NCBI GenBank assembly: GCA_903910215.1
Contig: CAIVYV010000239.1
Location: forward strand, 1-27,626
Direction of reading: 5' to 3'
Length of the DNA: 27,626 nt
From: an uncultured Pseudomonadota bacterium
GTDB lineage: Bacteria > Pseudomonadota > Gammaproteobacteria > Steroidobacterales > Steroidobacteraceae
Under the pieces are notes generated by a model. That model worked only from the letters and a program-made list of their open reading frames with translations, was not told the DNA's origin and searched no databases. The position numbers and the translations under genes are program-made. Shown here in pieces: positions 8,401-16,270 of the stretch. Position 1 is the stretch's first letter, and every line of letters starts with the position of its first letter.

Positions 8401-10223
8401 GCAACGGCATGCTCTTGTCGCAGCAGATCAAACTCGTCGCCGCGTTCAATCATCAGCATATCTTTCTTGATCCGAATCCGGATGCTGCCACCAGCTTTGC
8501 CGAGCGAGCGCGTCTGTTCGCGTTGCCCCGCTCCGCGTGGACGGACTACAACGCTCGCCTGATCTCCAAAGGCGGCGGTATCTACGAGCGTAGCGCTAAA
8601 TCCATTCCGCTCAGCGCCGAAGTGCGCTCGATGCTGCGCATTGACGCGACGTCTGCGACGCCGAGCGATGTCATTCGCGCCATTCTTCGCATGCCGGTCG
8701 ATCTACTTTGGAACGGCGGCATCGGAACCTACGTCAAGGCGAGCGACGAACCTCAATCGGCAGCAGGTGATCGCAGCAACGATGCCGTACGCGTCGATGG
8801 TCGCGATTTGCGCGCGAAAGTCGTCGGCGAAGGCGGCAATCTCGGCTTTACGCAACGCGGGCGTGTCGAGTATGCCCTCACCGGTGGACGTATCAATACC
8901 GACTTCATCGACAATTCGGCGGGCGTCAACACCTCCGACGTCGAGGTCAACCTCAAGATTTTGACCTCGGCCATCGAATCGCGCGGCGCCTTACGAAGAG
9001 CGGAGCGCGATCGTCTGCTTGCGCGCTTGACCGGGGAGGTCGCGAAGCTCGTGCTTCGTAACAACTACTTGCTGAGCCAGGCCCTCTCGACGCTCGAGTT
9101 ACAGTCAGCCGCACGCCTGCCGGAACTGCAGAGTCTGATCAGGCACCTGGAACGCAAAGGCGAGCTTGATCGCCAGGTCGAGAATCTCCCGGACGACGAG
9201 GCACTGGCAGCACGTCGCAAACAGGGACTCGGTCTCACGCGTCCCGAATTGGCCGTCGTGCTCGCCTACTCGAAGATCTCCCTCTATAGGCAATTGATCG
9301 ACACCAATTTGCCGGACGATAGTTACTTTGCCCAGGAAGTGGAGCGCTACTTCCCGTCCGCGGTGACGCAGCGCTTCAACAAAGATATTCGACGCCATCA
9401 ACTACGGAGAGAGATAGTCACCACTGCCGTGACCAACAGTCTGGTCAATCGCATGGGACCGAGTTTCGTGATGCGTGCCTGTGAAGAAACCGGGGCCTCG
9501 GCAGCGGATGTCGCTCGCGCATACAGCATTGCTCGTGAGTTACTGCAGGCGCGAGAAGTCTGGAGTGACATCGAAGCTCTCGACAATCGCATCCCGAGCG
9601 AAGCGCAGTACGCGGCTTACGCGGATACCGCCAGAACCCTGCGCCACGCCACGATGTGGCTATTGCGACGTCAGAGCGAACTCGTCGTGGCTGACACCGT
9701 GTCTGAACTGAGTGCACCGGTGCGGGCATTTCAACAAATCGTCCAACGCTGTCTCAGTGGCGATCTCAAGCGCGAGTTGGCGGCGACAGAGCAGCGTTAT
9801 CTCGACGCAGGTCTGCCCTCGGCACTCGCGACTCGATTGGCAAGCGGGACCTCGCGCGACGCCGCTTTCGATGTGGCGGAGCTGGCCAAACTGCAGCAGC
9901 GCCCTGTCGCCGCGGTTGCAGCCGATTGGTTTGCGATCGGCGAGCGACTGAAGCTCGATTGGCTGGGATCCCGAATCGACCGCTTGGTTGTGGACGGGCC
10001 ACTGCAGGCCATCGCGCGCTCCGGGCTACGCGAGGCTGTACGCAAACTGCAACGCGCGATAGTCACCGCCGTCGCAAAGCAAGACTACACGCGATGGTCT
10101 GCTGACCGACGAGAAGCCTTGGCACGCTGGGAGCGGACTCTGGCGGACGTGTCGGCAGACGGCTCGAGCGACTTTGCCGCACTGTCGGTGTGTGTCGACA
10201 GCTTGCGTAGCCTCACCGACTGA
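5454..10223 (+). CDS. gdhB: NAD-specific glutamate dehydrogenase, large (180-kDa) class
   Basis: A 1589-residue protein of the L-GDH180 class, near the usual ~1600. It oxidatively deaminates glutamate to 2-oxoglutarate and ammonium with NAD. The N-terminal ~750 residues are the regulatory region of this class. The catalytic domain shows RGGLRWSDRREDFRTE (about 803) and PVGAKGGF with the active-site lysine (about 839), then VVAADKGTATFSD. The nucleotide-binding part contains FTVAGVGDMSGDVFGNGML (about 972) and HIFLDPNPD. A long helical C-terminal region follows. It starts one base after the MarR stop. That position suggests co-expression with tyrosine catabolism, where it would deaminate the glutamate made by tyrosine transamination. 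No terminator is visible before the convergent gene ten bases downstream. Confidence 0.95.
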   Translation: MPTQLPKRRLTLIDRIIKAAKDHADRMPLDLLRRYFSGVGEEDLAARDAVYLAGIASLHYGMADKRRVDQALLKIVHVSDSSSLVLIATDDRPFLVESLGIAFAEIGVAVRMLVHPVLHVRRDGRGRLLSTHDVAHERTRAESWQLYEIDRLWDAESTARLESRLHAALEHVQLAVTDWIAMRAKVRRAIDQLAKTPLRGERAQQRDEAIALLDWMEGAHFVFLGYRYQRLMRGAHRDRLQADQRSGLGILRTGSLETVGTETLQGELRNAMRSADPLIITKSALRSTVHRSGHLDHLTVKDFDTQGRVRGEHRFLGLWTATAYFASPNDIPVVRRKVSEVITRFGLDPRSHDGKAVLAVLETWPRDELFQSSPSELVDFVRGVVNLYDRPTTRVMLRHDPLGRFWSCMAFVPRDRYTTEVRHRIEALLTRHCGGSDLESQVQIALSNHARLHVMIRGGVERLSGTQVATLEREVADAVATWTDHLRTTLQGAIAPAAAARLFQRYAPLFPLAYQTAVSPSTSLRDINAMEHLASTNATMHWRVHHSEGDAVNTLGRLHLRLVRRGSSLPIADLVPMFENFGLRLLGEQSWLVGDASSQKNAIQDFEIELKADAKFDVDVDGDRLLEGLQSVRDGLIDNDGFNRLLLSSQLDIRQINVLRACCRYLLQAGIPFSQRYMERTLESNATVTHDLYQLLAVRHDPKLRKETREKTEAQILSRLAKRLDGIVNADEDRILRRFQAVILAILRCNFFQRDEDGTHRPVLAFKLDPKVIPDLPLPRPRYEIYVVGPRVEGVHLRMGEVARGGLRWSDRREDFRTEVLGLMKAQNVKNTVIVPVGAKGGFVARQLPSGPRDAIQAEGIAAYRQYINALLDLTDNIVAGRIAPPPNLRRRDGDDPYLVVAADKGTATFSDIANAIAVERGFWLGDAFASGGSAGYDHKKMGITARGAWECVKRHFRELGRDIQREPFTVAGVGDMSGDVFGNGMLLSQQIKLVAAFNHQHIFLDPNPDAATSFAERARLFALPRSAWTDYNARLISKGGGIYERSAKSIPLSAEVRSMLRIDATSATPSDVIRAILRMPVDLLWNGGIGTYVKASDEPQSAAGDRSNDAVRVDGRDLRAKVVGEGGNLGFTQRGRVEYALTGGRINTDFIDNSAGVNTSDVEVNLKILTSAIESRGALRRAERDRLLARLTGEVAKLVLRNNYLLSQALSTLELQSAARLPELQSLIRHLERKGELDRQVENLPDDEALAARRKQGLGLTRPELAVVLAYSKISLYRQLIDTNLPDDSYFAQEVERYFPSAVTQRFNKDIRRHQLRREIVTTAVTNSLVNRMGPSFVMRACEETGASAADVARAYSIARELLQAREVWSDIEALDNRIPSEAQYAAYADTARTLRHATMWLLRRQSELVVADTVSELSAPVRAFQQIVQRCLSGDLKRELAATEQRYLDAGLPSALATRLASGTSRDAAFDVAELAKLQQRPVAAVAADWFAIGERLKLDWLGSRIDRLVVDGPLQAIARSGLREAVRKLQRAIVTAVAKQDYTRWSADRREALARWERTLADVSADGSSDFAALSVCVDSLRSLTD

Positions 10224-10233
10224 TCAGCCACAT

Positions 10234-11160
10234 TCAACTGTCGCGATTGGCCTTCGTGTGCATCGGGGTGCGAGCCGCCAACCAGGCTGCCGCCACGATA
10301 CCGATGGCCAACGCCGACAGTTGCCAGGCGTAGTCTTCGGGATGCTCCCAGAACTCGGTAAACCAGTGCCAACGACCGCCGAGCTCGACAGCGTTCCAGG
10401 CGATGATCGCTGTCGGAATGCCGTAGCGTATCGCAGTCGTCACGCGCCAGAACAACATCAGTCGACGGAATAGATAAACCGCCCAAATGACGTTCAGGAA
10501 AAACACGGCGTAGGTCACAGGATGACGATCGCCTGCGAAATCCTTGTGATATAGAAACAGCAGGACGAGGTAGAAAAACCAAATCACATAGACCGTCTCG
10601 AGCGCCGTGATCGCTGCAAAGTTGCGTTCATGATGCGGATTGGGTTTGCCCGTCTTCAATTTCAGATGGCGCTGAAACCAGATGAAGAAATTGCACTTGG
10701 TTTCTTTGTTGAAAAGAAAATAGACCAGTGTCGCTCCTAGTACGCCGATCGACGACATCATCACGAGATATTCGGCTTTCGTTGCGATGACGCCGGGCTT
10801 GAAAGGATCCATCAAATCGGGAACACCGAGATCCTCACCCGACCAAACGAACGCGAACTCCACCCAACCGGTCCACAAGAAAGTCCCCGCCCAAAACCCG
10901 TACCACGTTGCCGACACTTCGTTGGGATGGCGCATACCTAGCCACAGCAAAAGGGCTCCGAATGCCCCGAGAGCAAAAGCAGACTCGAACACATAACCGG
11001 GGCCAGGCCAGATCTCCTCCATCATGATCATCGCCGTGTGGCCGAGTGCCTGCACTACGAAGACGATCAAAAATGCCATCAACCCGATATAGGGCGGTCG
11101 ATGGAGCCAGTTCTTCAAACCCCCGCTGCTCGAAGTCGAAGACTCGAGATTGGCGCTCAT
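10234..11160 (-). CDS. Multi-pass membrane protein of unknown function
   Basis: A 308-residue protein that I do not recognise. About eight hydrophobic segments are visible, near residues 24-46, 55-76, 84-105, 128-150, 186-208, 217-237, 245-260 and 280-300. It is rich in Trp, Phe and Tyr. Possibly functional polar residues sit in or beside the segments: H40, the pair EE near 48, E and D in EFAFVWSGED, and ELGGRWHWF near 255. A basic cytosolic loop (RHLKLKTGKPNPHHERN) lies between segments 4 and 5. The start ATG is supported by GGGAG a few bases upstream. It is divergent from gpmA and convergent with glutamate dehydrogenase, so it is probably monocistronic. No signal peptide, cofactor motif or family signature is evident. 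Confidence 0.75.
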   Translation of the reverse strand: MSANLESSTSSSGGLKNWLHRPPYIGLMAFLIVFVVQALGHTAMIMMEEIWPGPGYVFESAFALGAFGALLLWLGMRHPNEVSATWYGFWAGTFLWTGWVEFAFVWSGEDLGVPDLMDPFKPGVIATKAEYLVMMSSIGVLGATLVYFLFNKETKCNFFIWFQRHLKLKTGKPNPHHERNFAAITALETVYVIWFFYLVLLFLYHKDFAGDRHPVTYAVFFLNVIWAVYLFRRLMLFWRVTTAIRYGIPTAIIAWNAVELGGRWHWFTEFWEHPEDYAWQLSALAIGIVAAAWLAARTPMHTKANRDS

Positions 11161-11208
11161 GTTTTTCTCCCGCGATCTGACGCCGCGATTTGATCCCCGT
11201 TGCGTCCG

Positions 11209-11238
11209 AGTCTATGCCCGGCCAACGGACGAGGACAA
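11209..11238 (-). promoter_or_regulatory. Possible promoter of the 8-TM membrane protein gene
   Basis: On the minus strand, TTGTCC (11238-11233) and TAGACT (11214-11209) are separated by 18 bases. Each matches consensus at four of six positions. The leader would be about 40 bases with a GGGAG before the ATG. This is a weak call. Confidence 0.3.
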
Positions 11239-11301
11239 CAGACCCCTGTGCTAGCATCTGCGCCCTCTATTTCACCCCAAACTTGCGGGAGCACGGCGAA
11301 A

Positions 11302-12051
11302 ATGGCGGGAAAACTGGTCCTCGTACGTCACGGTCAGAGCATCTGGAACGTGGAGAATCTGTTCACTGGTTGGACGGACGTCGATCTCTCACCCCAGGGA
11401 CGTATCGAAGCAGCCAACGCTGGTCGTGAAATTCAAAAAGCCGGTATCGGTGTTGACGTCGCCTACACCTCGGTTCTCAAGCGCGCGATCCGCACGCTTT
11501 GGATCGTGCTCGACGAAATGGATCGTATGTGGGTCCCGATCGAAACGAACTGGCGCCTGAACGAGCGTCACTACGGCGCCCTGCAAGGTCTCAACAAAGC
11601 CCAGACGGTAGCAGAACACGGCGAAGCACAAGTGAAAATCTGGCGCCGCAGCTACGACATCCCACCGCCGCCGCTATCGGTCGATGACCCGAGACATCCG
11701 CGTTTTGACGGTCGCTACGCTGGGATCGACCCTGCCCTGCTACCTGCGACCGAGTCGCTCAAAGATACCTTGGCTCGCGTGAAGCCAGTGTGGGACAACA
11801 GCATTGCACCGCAACTGCGCGCGGGGAAGAACGTATTGGTGACGGCGCACGGCAACAGCCTGCGTGCAATGGTCAAAATGCTCGACGGCGTACCCGAGCA
11901 GGACATTGTCGAGCTCAACATCCCGACGGGTGTGCCTTTGCTCTATGACCTTGATGCTGACCTGCAGCCACGCAGTCGCCGCTATCTGGGAGATCAGGCC
12001 GCGATCGAGGCCGCTGCCGAAGCGGTGAAGCGGCAGACCGAAAAACGTTAA
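11302..12051 (+). CDS. gpmA: 2,3-bisphosphoglycerate-dependent phosphoglycerate mutase
   Basis: A 249-residue enzyme interconverting 3- and 2-phosphoglycerate in glycolysis and gluconeogenesis. The phosphohistidine motif LVRHGQSIWN opens the protein, followed by FTGWTDVDLS, the substrate loop LNERHYGALQGLNK and the second catalytic histidine in VTAHGNSLRAMV. The ATG at 11302 is chosen because MAGKLVLVRHG matches the family and GGGAG lies about ten bases upstream; the frame is open further upstream but without family sequence. It is convergent with the RraB-family gene, their stop codons overlapping in a shared TTAA at 12048-12051. No hairpin terminator is visible between them. Confidence 0.96.
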   Translation: MAGKLVLVRHGQSIWNVENLFTGWTDVDLSPQGRIEAANAGREIQKAGIGVDVAYTSVLKRAIRTLWIVLDEMDRMWVPIETNWRLNERHYGALQGLNKAQTVAEHGEAQVKIWRRSYDIPPPPLSVDDPRHPRFDGRYAGIDPALLPATESLKDTLARVKPVWDNSIAPQLRAGKNVLVTAHGNSLRAMVKMLDGVPEQDIVELNIPTGVPLLYDLDADLQPRSRRYLGDQAAIEAAAEAVKRQTEKR

Positions 12052-12455
12052 GCCTTGCCCGGTGCCCAACCGTCGTAGCGACCGCCAGCGCCTTCGGCCA
12101 ATTCGCGCAAGCGCTGCGAAGCGGCTCGGACCACCGGTACGTGCAGGTGCATCGATTTGGCCGCGTGTACGCTGACCGGGTGCGCACCACCTTCGGCTGA
12201 TTCGCGCATCTCTATGGAATAGCCGTCGGCTTCCAACTGGCCCGCCACCACCTGCGCCGCTTCCATAGTGGGCATGGCGATGAAGAAATCGATCTGCAGG
12301 GGTTGGAAGGGATCGACACCGCCGCGACGAAGCCGTTCGATCAGCTTGGCGTCCCAATCGTCGGCTCGATGCGTGGCGGTACGGCGCACCTGATAGACGA
12401 TGCGCGCAACCGCGATGCTTGCAGCCGCCACCAGAAAAAGAACGAACCAATCCAC
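12048..12455 (-). CDS. Membrane-anchored RraB-family (ribonuclease E regulator B-like) protein
   Basis: About 135 residues. A single N-terminal transmembrane helix (WFVLFLVAAASIAVARIVYQV) is followed by a basic linker and a soluble domain resembling RraB (PF06877): IDFFIAMPTMEAAQVVAGQLEADGY, an HLHVPVV strand and the closing GGRYDGWAPG. E. coli RraB is a soluble inhibitor of RNase E; this copy would be tethered to the inner membrane, where RNase E also sits. The GTG at 12455 is preferred because it starts right at the helix and lies ten bases after the ferredoxin stop. An ATG at 12500 would overlap the ferredoxin gene. No strong ribosome site is seen. The domain is fairly sure; a role in RNA decay is inferred. 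Confidence 0.75.
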   Translation of the reverse strand: MDWFVLFLVAAASIAVARIVYQVRRTATHRADDWDAKLIERLRRGGVDPFQPLQIDFFIAMPTMEAAQVVAGQLEADGYSIEMRESAEGGAHPVSVHAAKSMHLHVPVVRAASQRLRELAEGAGGRYDGWAPGKA

Positions 12456-12465
12456 CGCGCGCCCG

Positions 12466-12780
12466 TCACTCGTCCGGTGCGATGGTGACGCGCAGCCCAT
12501 CGAGCGCGTCGGTCATATCGATCTGACAAGAGAGTCGCGAACCTTCCTTGTGATGAGCCAACTCCTCGATCAGTTCACGCTCGTCCGACATCGGCGCCGG
12601 AATCTTGGCTGCCCAGGACGGATCGATATAGACATGGCAAGTGGCACAGGAGCACATGCCGCCACAGATCGCCGAAATGCCGTACTCGAGCTCGCGCAGC
12701 GTTTCCATCAATTTGACGCCGGCTCGAGCGGGAACGTCGTGCTCCACACCGTCACGGTCGATTACCTTCAAGGTAGGCAT
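12466..12780 (-). CDS. 2Fe-2S ferredoxin, putidaredoxin/adrenodoxin type
   Basis: A 104-residue soluble electron carrier. The cluster ligands are Cys39, Cys45, Cys48 and Cys85 (CX5CX2C, then C in RLSCQI), within GISAICGGMCSCATCHVYID; Cys43 is an extra cysteine inside the loop. This vertebrate-type pattern is shared by putidaredoxin-like partners of cytochrome P450s and by ISC ferredoxin. The sequence is closer to the P450/FdxE-like group, because CATCHVYI follows the loop. No P450, reductase or isc gene is nearby, so the partner is unknown. An AGGA seven bases before the ATG supports the start. It is cotranscribed with the RraB-family gene. Confidence 0.92.
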   Translation of the reverse strand: MPTLKVIDRDGVEHDVPARAGVKLMETLRELEYGISAICGGMCSCATCHVYIDPSWAAKIPAPMSDERELIEELAHHKEGSRLSCQIDMTDALDGLRVTIAPDE

Positions 12781-12824
12781 TCGCTAATCCTGTATTCGCT
12801 TTGAAACTGAGCTGCCTAGTTTGC

Positions 12825-13655
12825 CTAGGCATCGGGCGCGTTTCCAGCGGAATGCGATGCCAGCGCCATCCAAACACCATCCAAGATGCCGCGTGCCTCG
12901 ATCCACCAGCCCAGACGGCGAACTCGATCTGCGTGCCCCCGACAACCCAGTGCGTCGAAAACTGTCTCCGGCCACCAATCGGGACGCGGCGCTGTGACGT
13001 GTTGCGCCGTCTGCCACTCCGCTTGTAATACTGATGATGCGTTGAGCAAACCTGCCAAGTCTTCTAGAGGATGTCCGGCATGCGCATACTCCCAGTCGAT
13101 GCAGACGAATCGCTCACCCGGTCCGTGCAGCACATTGCCCGAGTGCAGATCACCATGCACGAGACAACGACTGAACGGCGATGCGACGCCCTCTTCTGCG
13201 GCATGCTCTTCTGACCTAGCTCGAAGCGCGAGCCATTGCGATCTCCAAATCAGGCATGCGGTCGAGTCGATCCGACTCAGCCGATGGAGCAACTCGTCGA
13301 TACGACTCGACACGTCGAGCCTTGGGACGTCCGATGCATCGAGTCTGCGCAGCTGATCGAGCAGCGTCCAGAGCATCGATCTCGATGAAGAGGTAGCCAG
13401 CTCGTCCAAGACGATCGGCACACCTTTAAGCCACTCGATCTCCATCCAGCGCGCTGCCAAATCGACAGCGGTGATCTGCGGGGCGATACCGAATCGACTG
13501 CCCACGCGATGCGCCGCCAATTCCGCATCACGACTCGCACCCAACCACGACTCTCGAGCCACGCTGCTCCAGTGCCGACGAACGACGCGTCGACCTTGAA
13601 CCTGCCGAAACTCGATACGGTTACCCGTCAGCCCATTGAGACCTGGCGCACTCAT
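12825..13655 (-). CDS. APH/choline-kinase-fold small-molecule kinase, probable thiamine kinase
   Basis: A 276-residue protein of the aminoglycoside phosphotransferase/choline kinase/ThiK fold. The catalytic loop HGDLHSGN lies at residues 167-174 and the metal-binding IDWEY at 186-190, followed by AGHPLEDLAGLLN. It starts at an ATGA overlap with the PnuT-type permease and is the last gene of a TPP-riboswitch transcript. Thiamine taken up by facilitated PnuT transport must be phosphorylated to be trapped, so thiamine kinase (making thiamine monophosphate, as E. coli ThiK does) is the natural reading. The fold itself does not fix the substrate. The upstream in-frame start at 13673 is less likely than the ATG at 13655. 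Confidence 0.8.
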   Translation of the reverse strand: MSAPGLNGLTGNRIEFRQVQGRRVVRRHWSSVARESWLGASRDAELAAHRVGSRFGIAPQITAVDLAARWMEIEWLKGVPIVLDELATSSSRSMLWTLLDQLRRLDASDVPRLDVSSRIDELLHRLSRIDSTACLIWRSQWLALRARSEEHAAEEGVASPFSRCLVHGDLHSGNVLHGPGERFVCIDWEYAHAGHPLEDLAGLLNASSVLQAEWQTAQHVTAPRPDWWPETVFDALGCRGHADRVRRLGWWIEARGILDGVWMALASHSAGNAPDA

Positions 13656-14236
13656 GTGCGTTGTTGCCACCAACTGCGTAGTCCGAAAATCGCGATGACG
13701 AAATAAATCGAATACAGCATCGCCACAAACATCAAACCTTGGGCCGAATACATGTAGAACGACAAAGCATCAACTAAAAGCCAATAAAGCCAGTTCTCGA
13801 GAATTGCTCGAGCGGTCATCCAAGTGGCGAGCAAACTGAGACCCGTGACAAAAACATCCAGATGCGGCCACGCTGCCGCCGTATGCTGCTGTAACAGTGG
13901 TGCACCGAACCAGACTAAAGTGGCGATGGCGACCCACGCGATGAGGTGCCGTTGCCAGCCCCACATCGTCACGGCAATCACCTTCTCGCCCGGTGCGACC
14001 TTCGACCAGTGCCAAAAACCGTATACGGCCATCAATACATAAACCGCCTGGAGTACCGCCTGTAGCGGCAATGCCGCTCCCGCTGCCAACCACACCAACA
14101 CGGCAGACGAGGCTGCGCCAAACACCCAAGCCCAGCGAATCCGTTTTACGGCAAGAACGGCGTAGGTGACACCGCACAGCAGTGCTACGTGCTCAGCCCA
14201 ATGCGTCGCGAGTAATTGATCGAGCCAGTTCTGCAC
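13652..14236 (-). CDS. pnuT: PnuC-family transporter, probable thiamine permease
   Basis: A 194-residue integral membrane protein with about seven hydrophobic segments. PnuC-family signatures are present: the VLQAVYVLMAVYGFWHW segment with aromatic substrate-site residues, and ENWLYWLLVDALSFYMY. PnuC members carry nicotinamide riboside; the PnuT subgroup carries thiamine and is found in TPP-riboswitch operons next to an OMR1 receptor, as here. It starts with GTG immediately after the receptor's TAA (no gap), so it relies on translational coupling. Its stop overlaps the kinase ATG. The symbol rests mainly on the riboswitch and neighbours. Confidence 0.85.
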   Translation of the reverse strand: MQNWLDQLLATHWAEHVALLCGVTYAVLAVKRIRWAWVFGAASSAVLVWLAAGAALPLQAVLQAVYVLMAVYGFWHWSKVAPGEKVIAVTMWGWQRHLIAWVAIATLVWFGAPLLQQHTAAAWPHLDVFVTGLSLLATWMTARAILENWLYWLLVDALSFYMYSAQGLMFVAMLYSIYFVIAIFGLRSWWQQRT

Positions 14237-16270
14237 TTAGTGCACCGTCCATGTCACATTGAGTCCGATGCGACGAGGATCCGCCAACTGAACATACAGT
14301 TTGTTGGGATAATCCGGTGGCTCGTTACCAAAGAAAAATCCGCGTTGCGCATAATCGTCGTCAAGCGCGTTGCGAACCCACATATCAGCTCGCCAGCTCG
14401 AAGTCTCGTATCCCGCACGCAGATTGAGCAGGTTGTACGACCCGGAACGCTCGTCGTGACTGTCGCTGAAGTAGAAGGCAGCGACATGCTGTAGATCAGC
14501 CCTGGCGAACCAACCGCGCTCGTGACGGTATTCGGCACTCAACGCCGCTTGTCGCGCCGGCGCATGCGCCTGCTCACGACCGGCGAGGTTACGATCGACC
14601 GTCGCGTAATCGAGAAAACGGGTACGCAGAACACCCGCCGAAGCGGATAACTGCCAACGCGCCGACACCCGGCGGATAACGCTCGCTTCAAGACCGGCAT
14701 TCTCGCCACGGGCGGCGTTGTCGGTCAGATAAATGAACGACAATGGATCGCCCGGATCGAGTTGCGCCGAGGTGCTCACCTGTTGATCCGCGCGTCGCAT
14801 GAGAAACAGATTCGCCTCGAGGCGCCACAGACGATTCGGATCCTCGGCCTTGTAGCCGAGCTCGATCGAGTTCAAAACTTCTTCCGAGAACTCGCGACGA
14901 TCGGCCGGAATCACGGCACCGATATTGAAACCGCCGGCTTTATAGCCGCGCGCAAACGAAACGTACGCGCGTTGATACGGATCGATTCGGTAGCTGAGCG
15001 ACACGTTACCACCCCACATGCTCTCGCCAGGGGCGAGATCCGTGCCATCGGTGTCGCCGTACTCCGAGTCGCGATGCTCGAGGCGTGCGCCGACCGTGAG
15101 CGTCCATCGACTCGAGAACGCCTGATCGACGGAGCCGTAGAGCGCCGCATGCCGAGCTCGATAATCGCTTCTCAAGCTACGATAGGTCTCGCCAGCGTAG
15201 AGATCGAGCTGATCATTAGTCTCGCGAATATCGAGACCGTAAAGACCGAAAATCCACCCTCCGTCGCTCGATAACCAACGCAAGTCCTGACTGACGGTTT
15301 GCCGATCTCGCAGGAATTGCGAGGTGAAATCATAGTCAGGATCAAAACCCCAGTCGCCGTCGAACGAGTAAAGAATGTCTGCATCTACTAGGGCAGTCAC
15401 GCTTTGAAACTTGACGGCCCCCTCGCGCGCTAACTGCAGCGACATACCGTAAGAGCGTTGTCGATCACGCCCAGGATCGTCCGAGCGAGTCCGTCGTGAG
15501 TTGTCGATGGAGAACGCGTCGAAGCCATTATCCTGATCCACTGCGAGCACGGACCAATCCGCTTGCCATTGCGGAGTGATGCGATGCGTGCTGCGCCAGC
15601 GAAAGGTGTCTTCGGACAAACCATTGGTGTCGTCGCGACCAAGGAATTCGTTATCGCGTGAGCCATCGGCACGATAACGCTGCGCGGCAATACGCCATGC
15701 AGACTCCTCACCCAGTGCGCCGCCCGCAACGAGACCCAATGACCCCACACCCGCCTCGCCCCAACTTGCCTCCCAACGCTGCTGCGGCTCGTCGGTCGGT
15801 TTTTGGCTACGCACATGCAGCAAGCCCGCTAACGCATTAGCGCCAAAGGTGGTTCCTTGCGGACCCCGCAGTACTTCGATCTGCTCGAGATCAAGCAGCG
15901 TCGCCGGCATACCGATTCCCGAGAAGTCCATCCCATCGATCAAAAATCCAACCGACGGATTCGGAGCTCCTTGCCATTGATCGGTCTCACCGATTCCACG
16001 CAACTGAAAGTAGCGAGGCCGAGAACTGCCCGAGGCCCAATTCAGGTTCGGCACCAATGGCAGCACATCTTGCAGGTGCTGTAAGCCGGCCTCTTTCAGC
16101 GTCGCGCGATCGAGTACGGTGACGCTAGCTGGAACTTCCAGAGACGCCGCCGGCCGCAGGGTTGCGGTCACGATGACCTCTTCTAGGATCGGCTCAGATT
16201 CTGCCGCAGCCACTGGCATTGCGAGCGCGAGCGATACGAAAGCAAAACAGGCAAGACGAGATGGATACAC
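14237..16270 (-). CDS. TonB-dependent outer-membrane receptor, probable thiamine/thiamine-phosphate uptake (OMR1-like)
   Basis: A 677-residue receptor. A signal peptide (cleavage near PVAAA, about residue 23) is followed by a TonB box EEVIVTAT, a plug domain (PASVTVLDRATL, LQLRGIG-like FQLRGIGETD, VLRGPQGTTFGANALAGLLHV) and a 22-strand barrel region with IELGYKAED and FARGYKAGGF. It ends in NVTWTVH rather than the usual terminal aromatic residue. The start is GTG at 16270, with GGAGG (16281-16277) six bases upstream inside the 3' part of the TPP riboswitch, so ligand binding could hide the ribosome site. Rodionov-type OMR1 receptors occur in this arrangement with PnuT. The receptor family is certain and the substrate is inferred from the riboswitch. 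Confidence 0.9.
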   Translation of the reverse strand: MYPSRLACFAFVSLALAMPVAAAESEPILEEVIVTATLRPAASLEVPASVTVLDRATLKEAGLQHLQDVLPLVPNLNWASGSSRPRYFQLRGIGETDQWQGAPNPSVGFLIDGMDFSGIGMPATLLDLEQIEVLRGPQGTTFGANALAGLLHVRSQKPTDEPQQRWEASWGEAGVGSLGLVAGGALGEESAWRIAAQRYRADGSRDNEFLGRDDTNGLSEDTFRWRSTHRITPQWQADWSVLAVDQDNGFDAFSIDNSRRTRSDDPGRDRQRSYGMSLQLAREGAVKFQSVTALVDADILYSFDGDWGFDPDYDFTSQFLRDRQTVSQDLRWLSSDGGWIFGLYGLDIRETNDQLDLYAGETYRSLRSDYRARHAALYGSVDQAFSSRWTLTVGARLEHRDSEYGDTDGTDLAPGESMWGGNVSLSYRIDPYQRAYVSFARGYKAGGFNIGAVIPADRREFSEEVLNSIELGYKAEDPNRLWRLEANLFLMRRADQQVSTSAQLDPGDPLSFIYLTDNAARGENAGLEASVIRRVSARWQLSASAGVLRTRFLDYATVDRNLAGREQAHAPARQAALSAEYRHERGWFARADLQHVAAFYFSDSHDERSGSYNLLNLRAGYETSSWRADMWVRNALDDDYAQRGFFFGNEPPDYPNKLYVQLADPRRIGLNVTWTVH

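Noticed and set aside
12781..12824. Short palindrome TGCCTAGGCA and a TTTGAAACTGA half-site resembling the hpd operator
   Set aside because: The palindrome overlaps the kinase stop region and only one operator half-site is present. This is not enough for a regulatory call.
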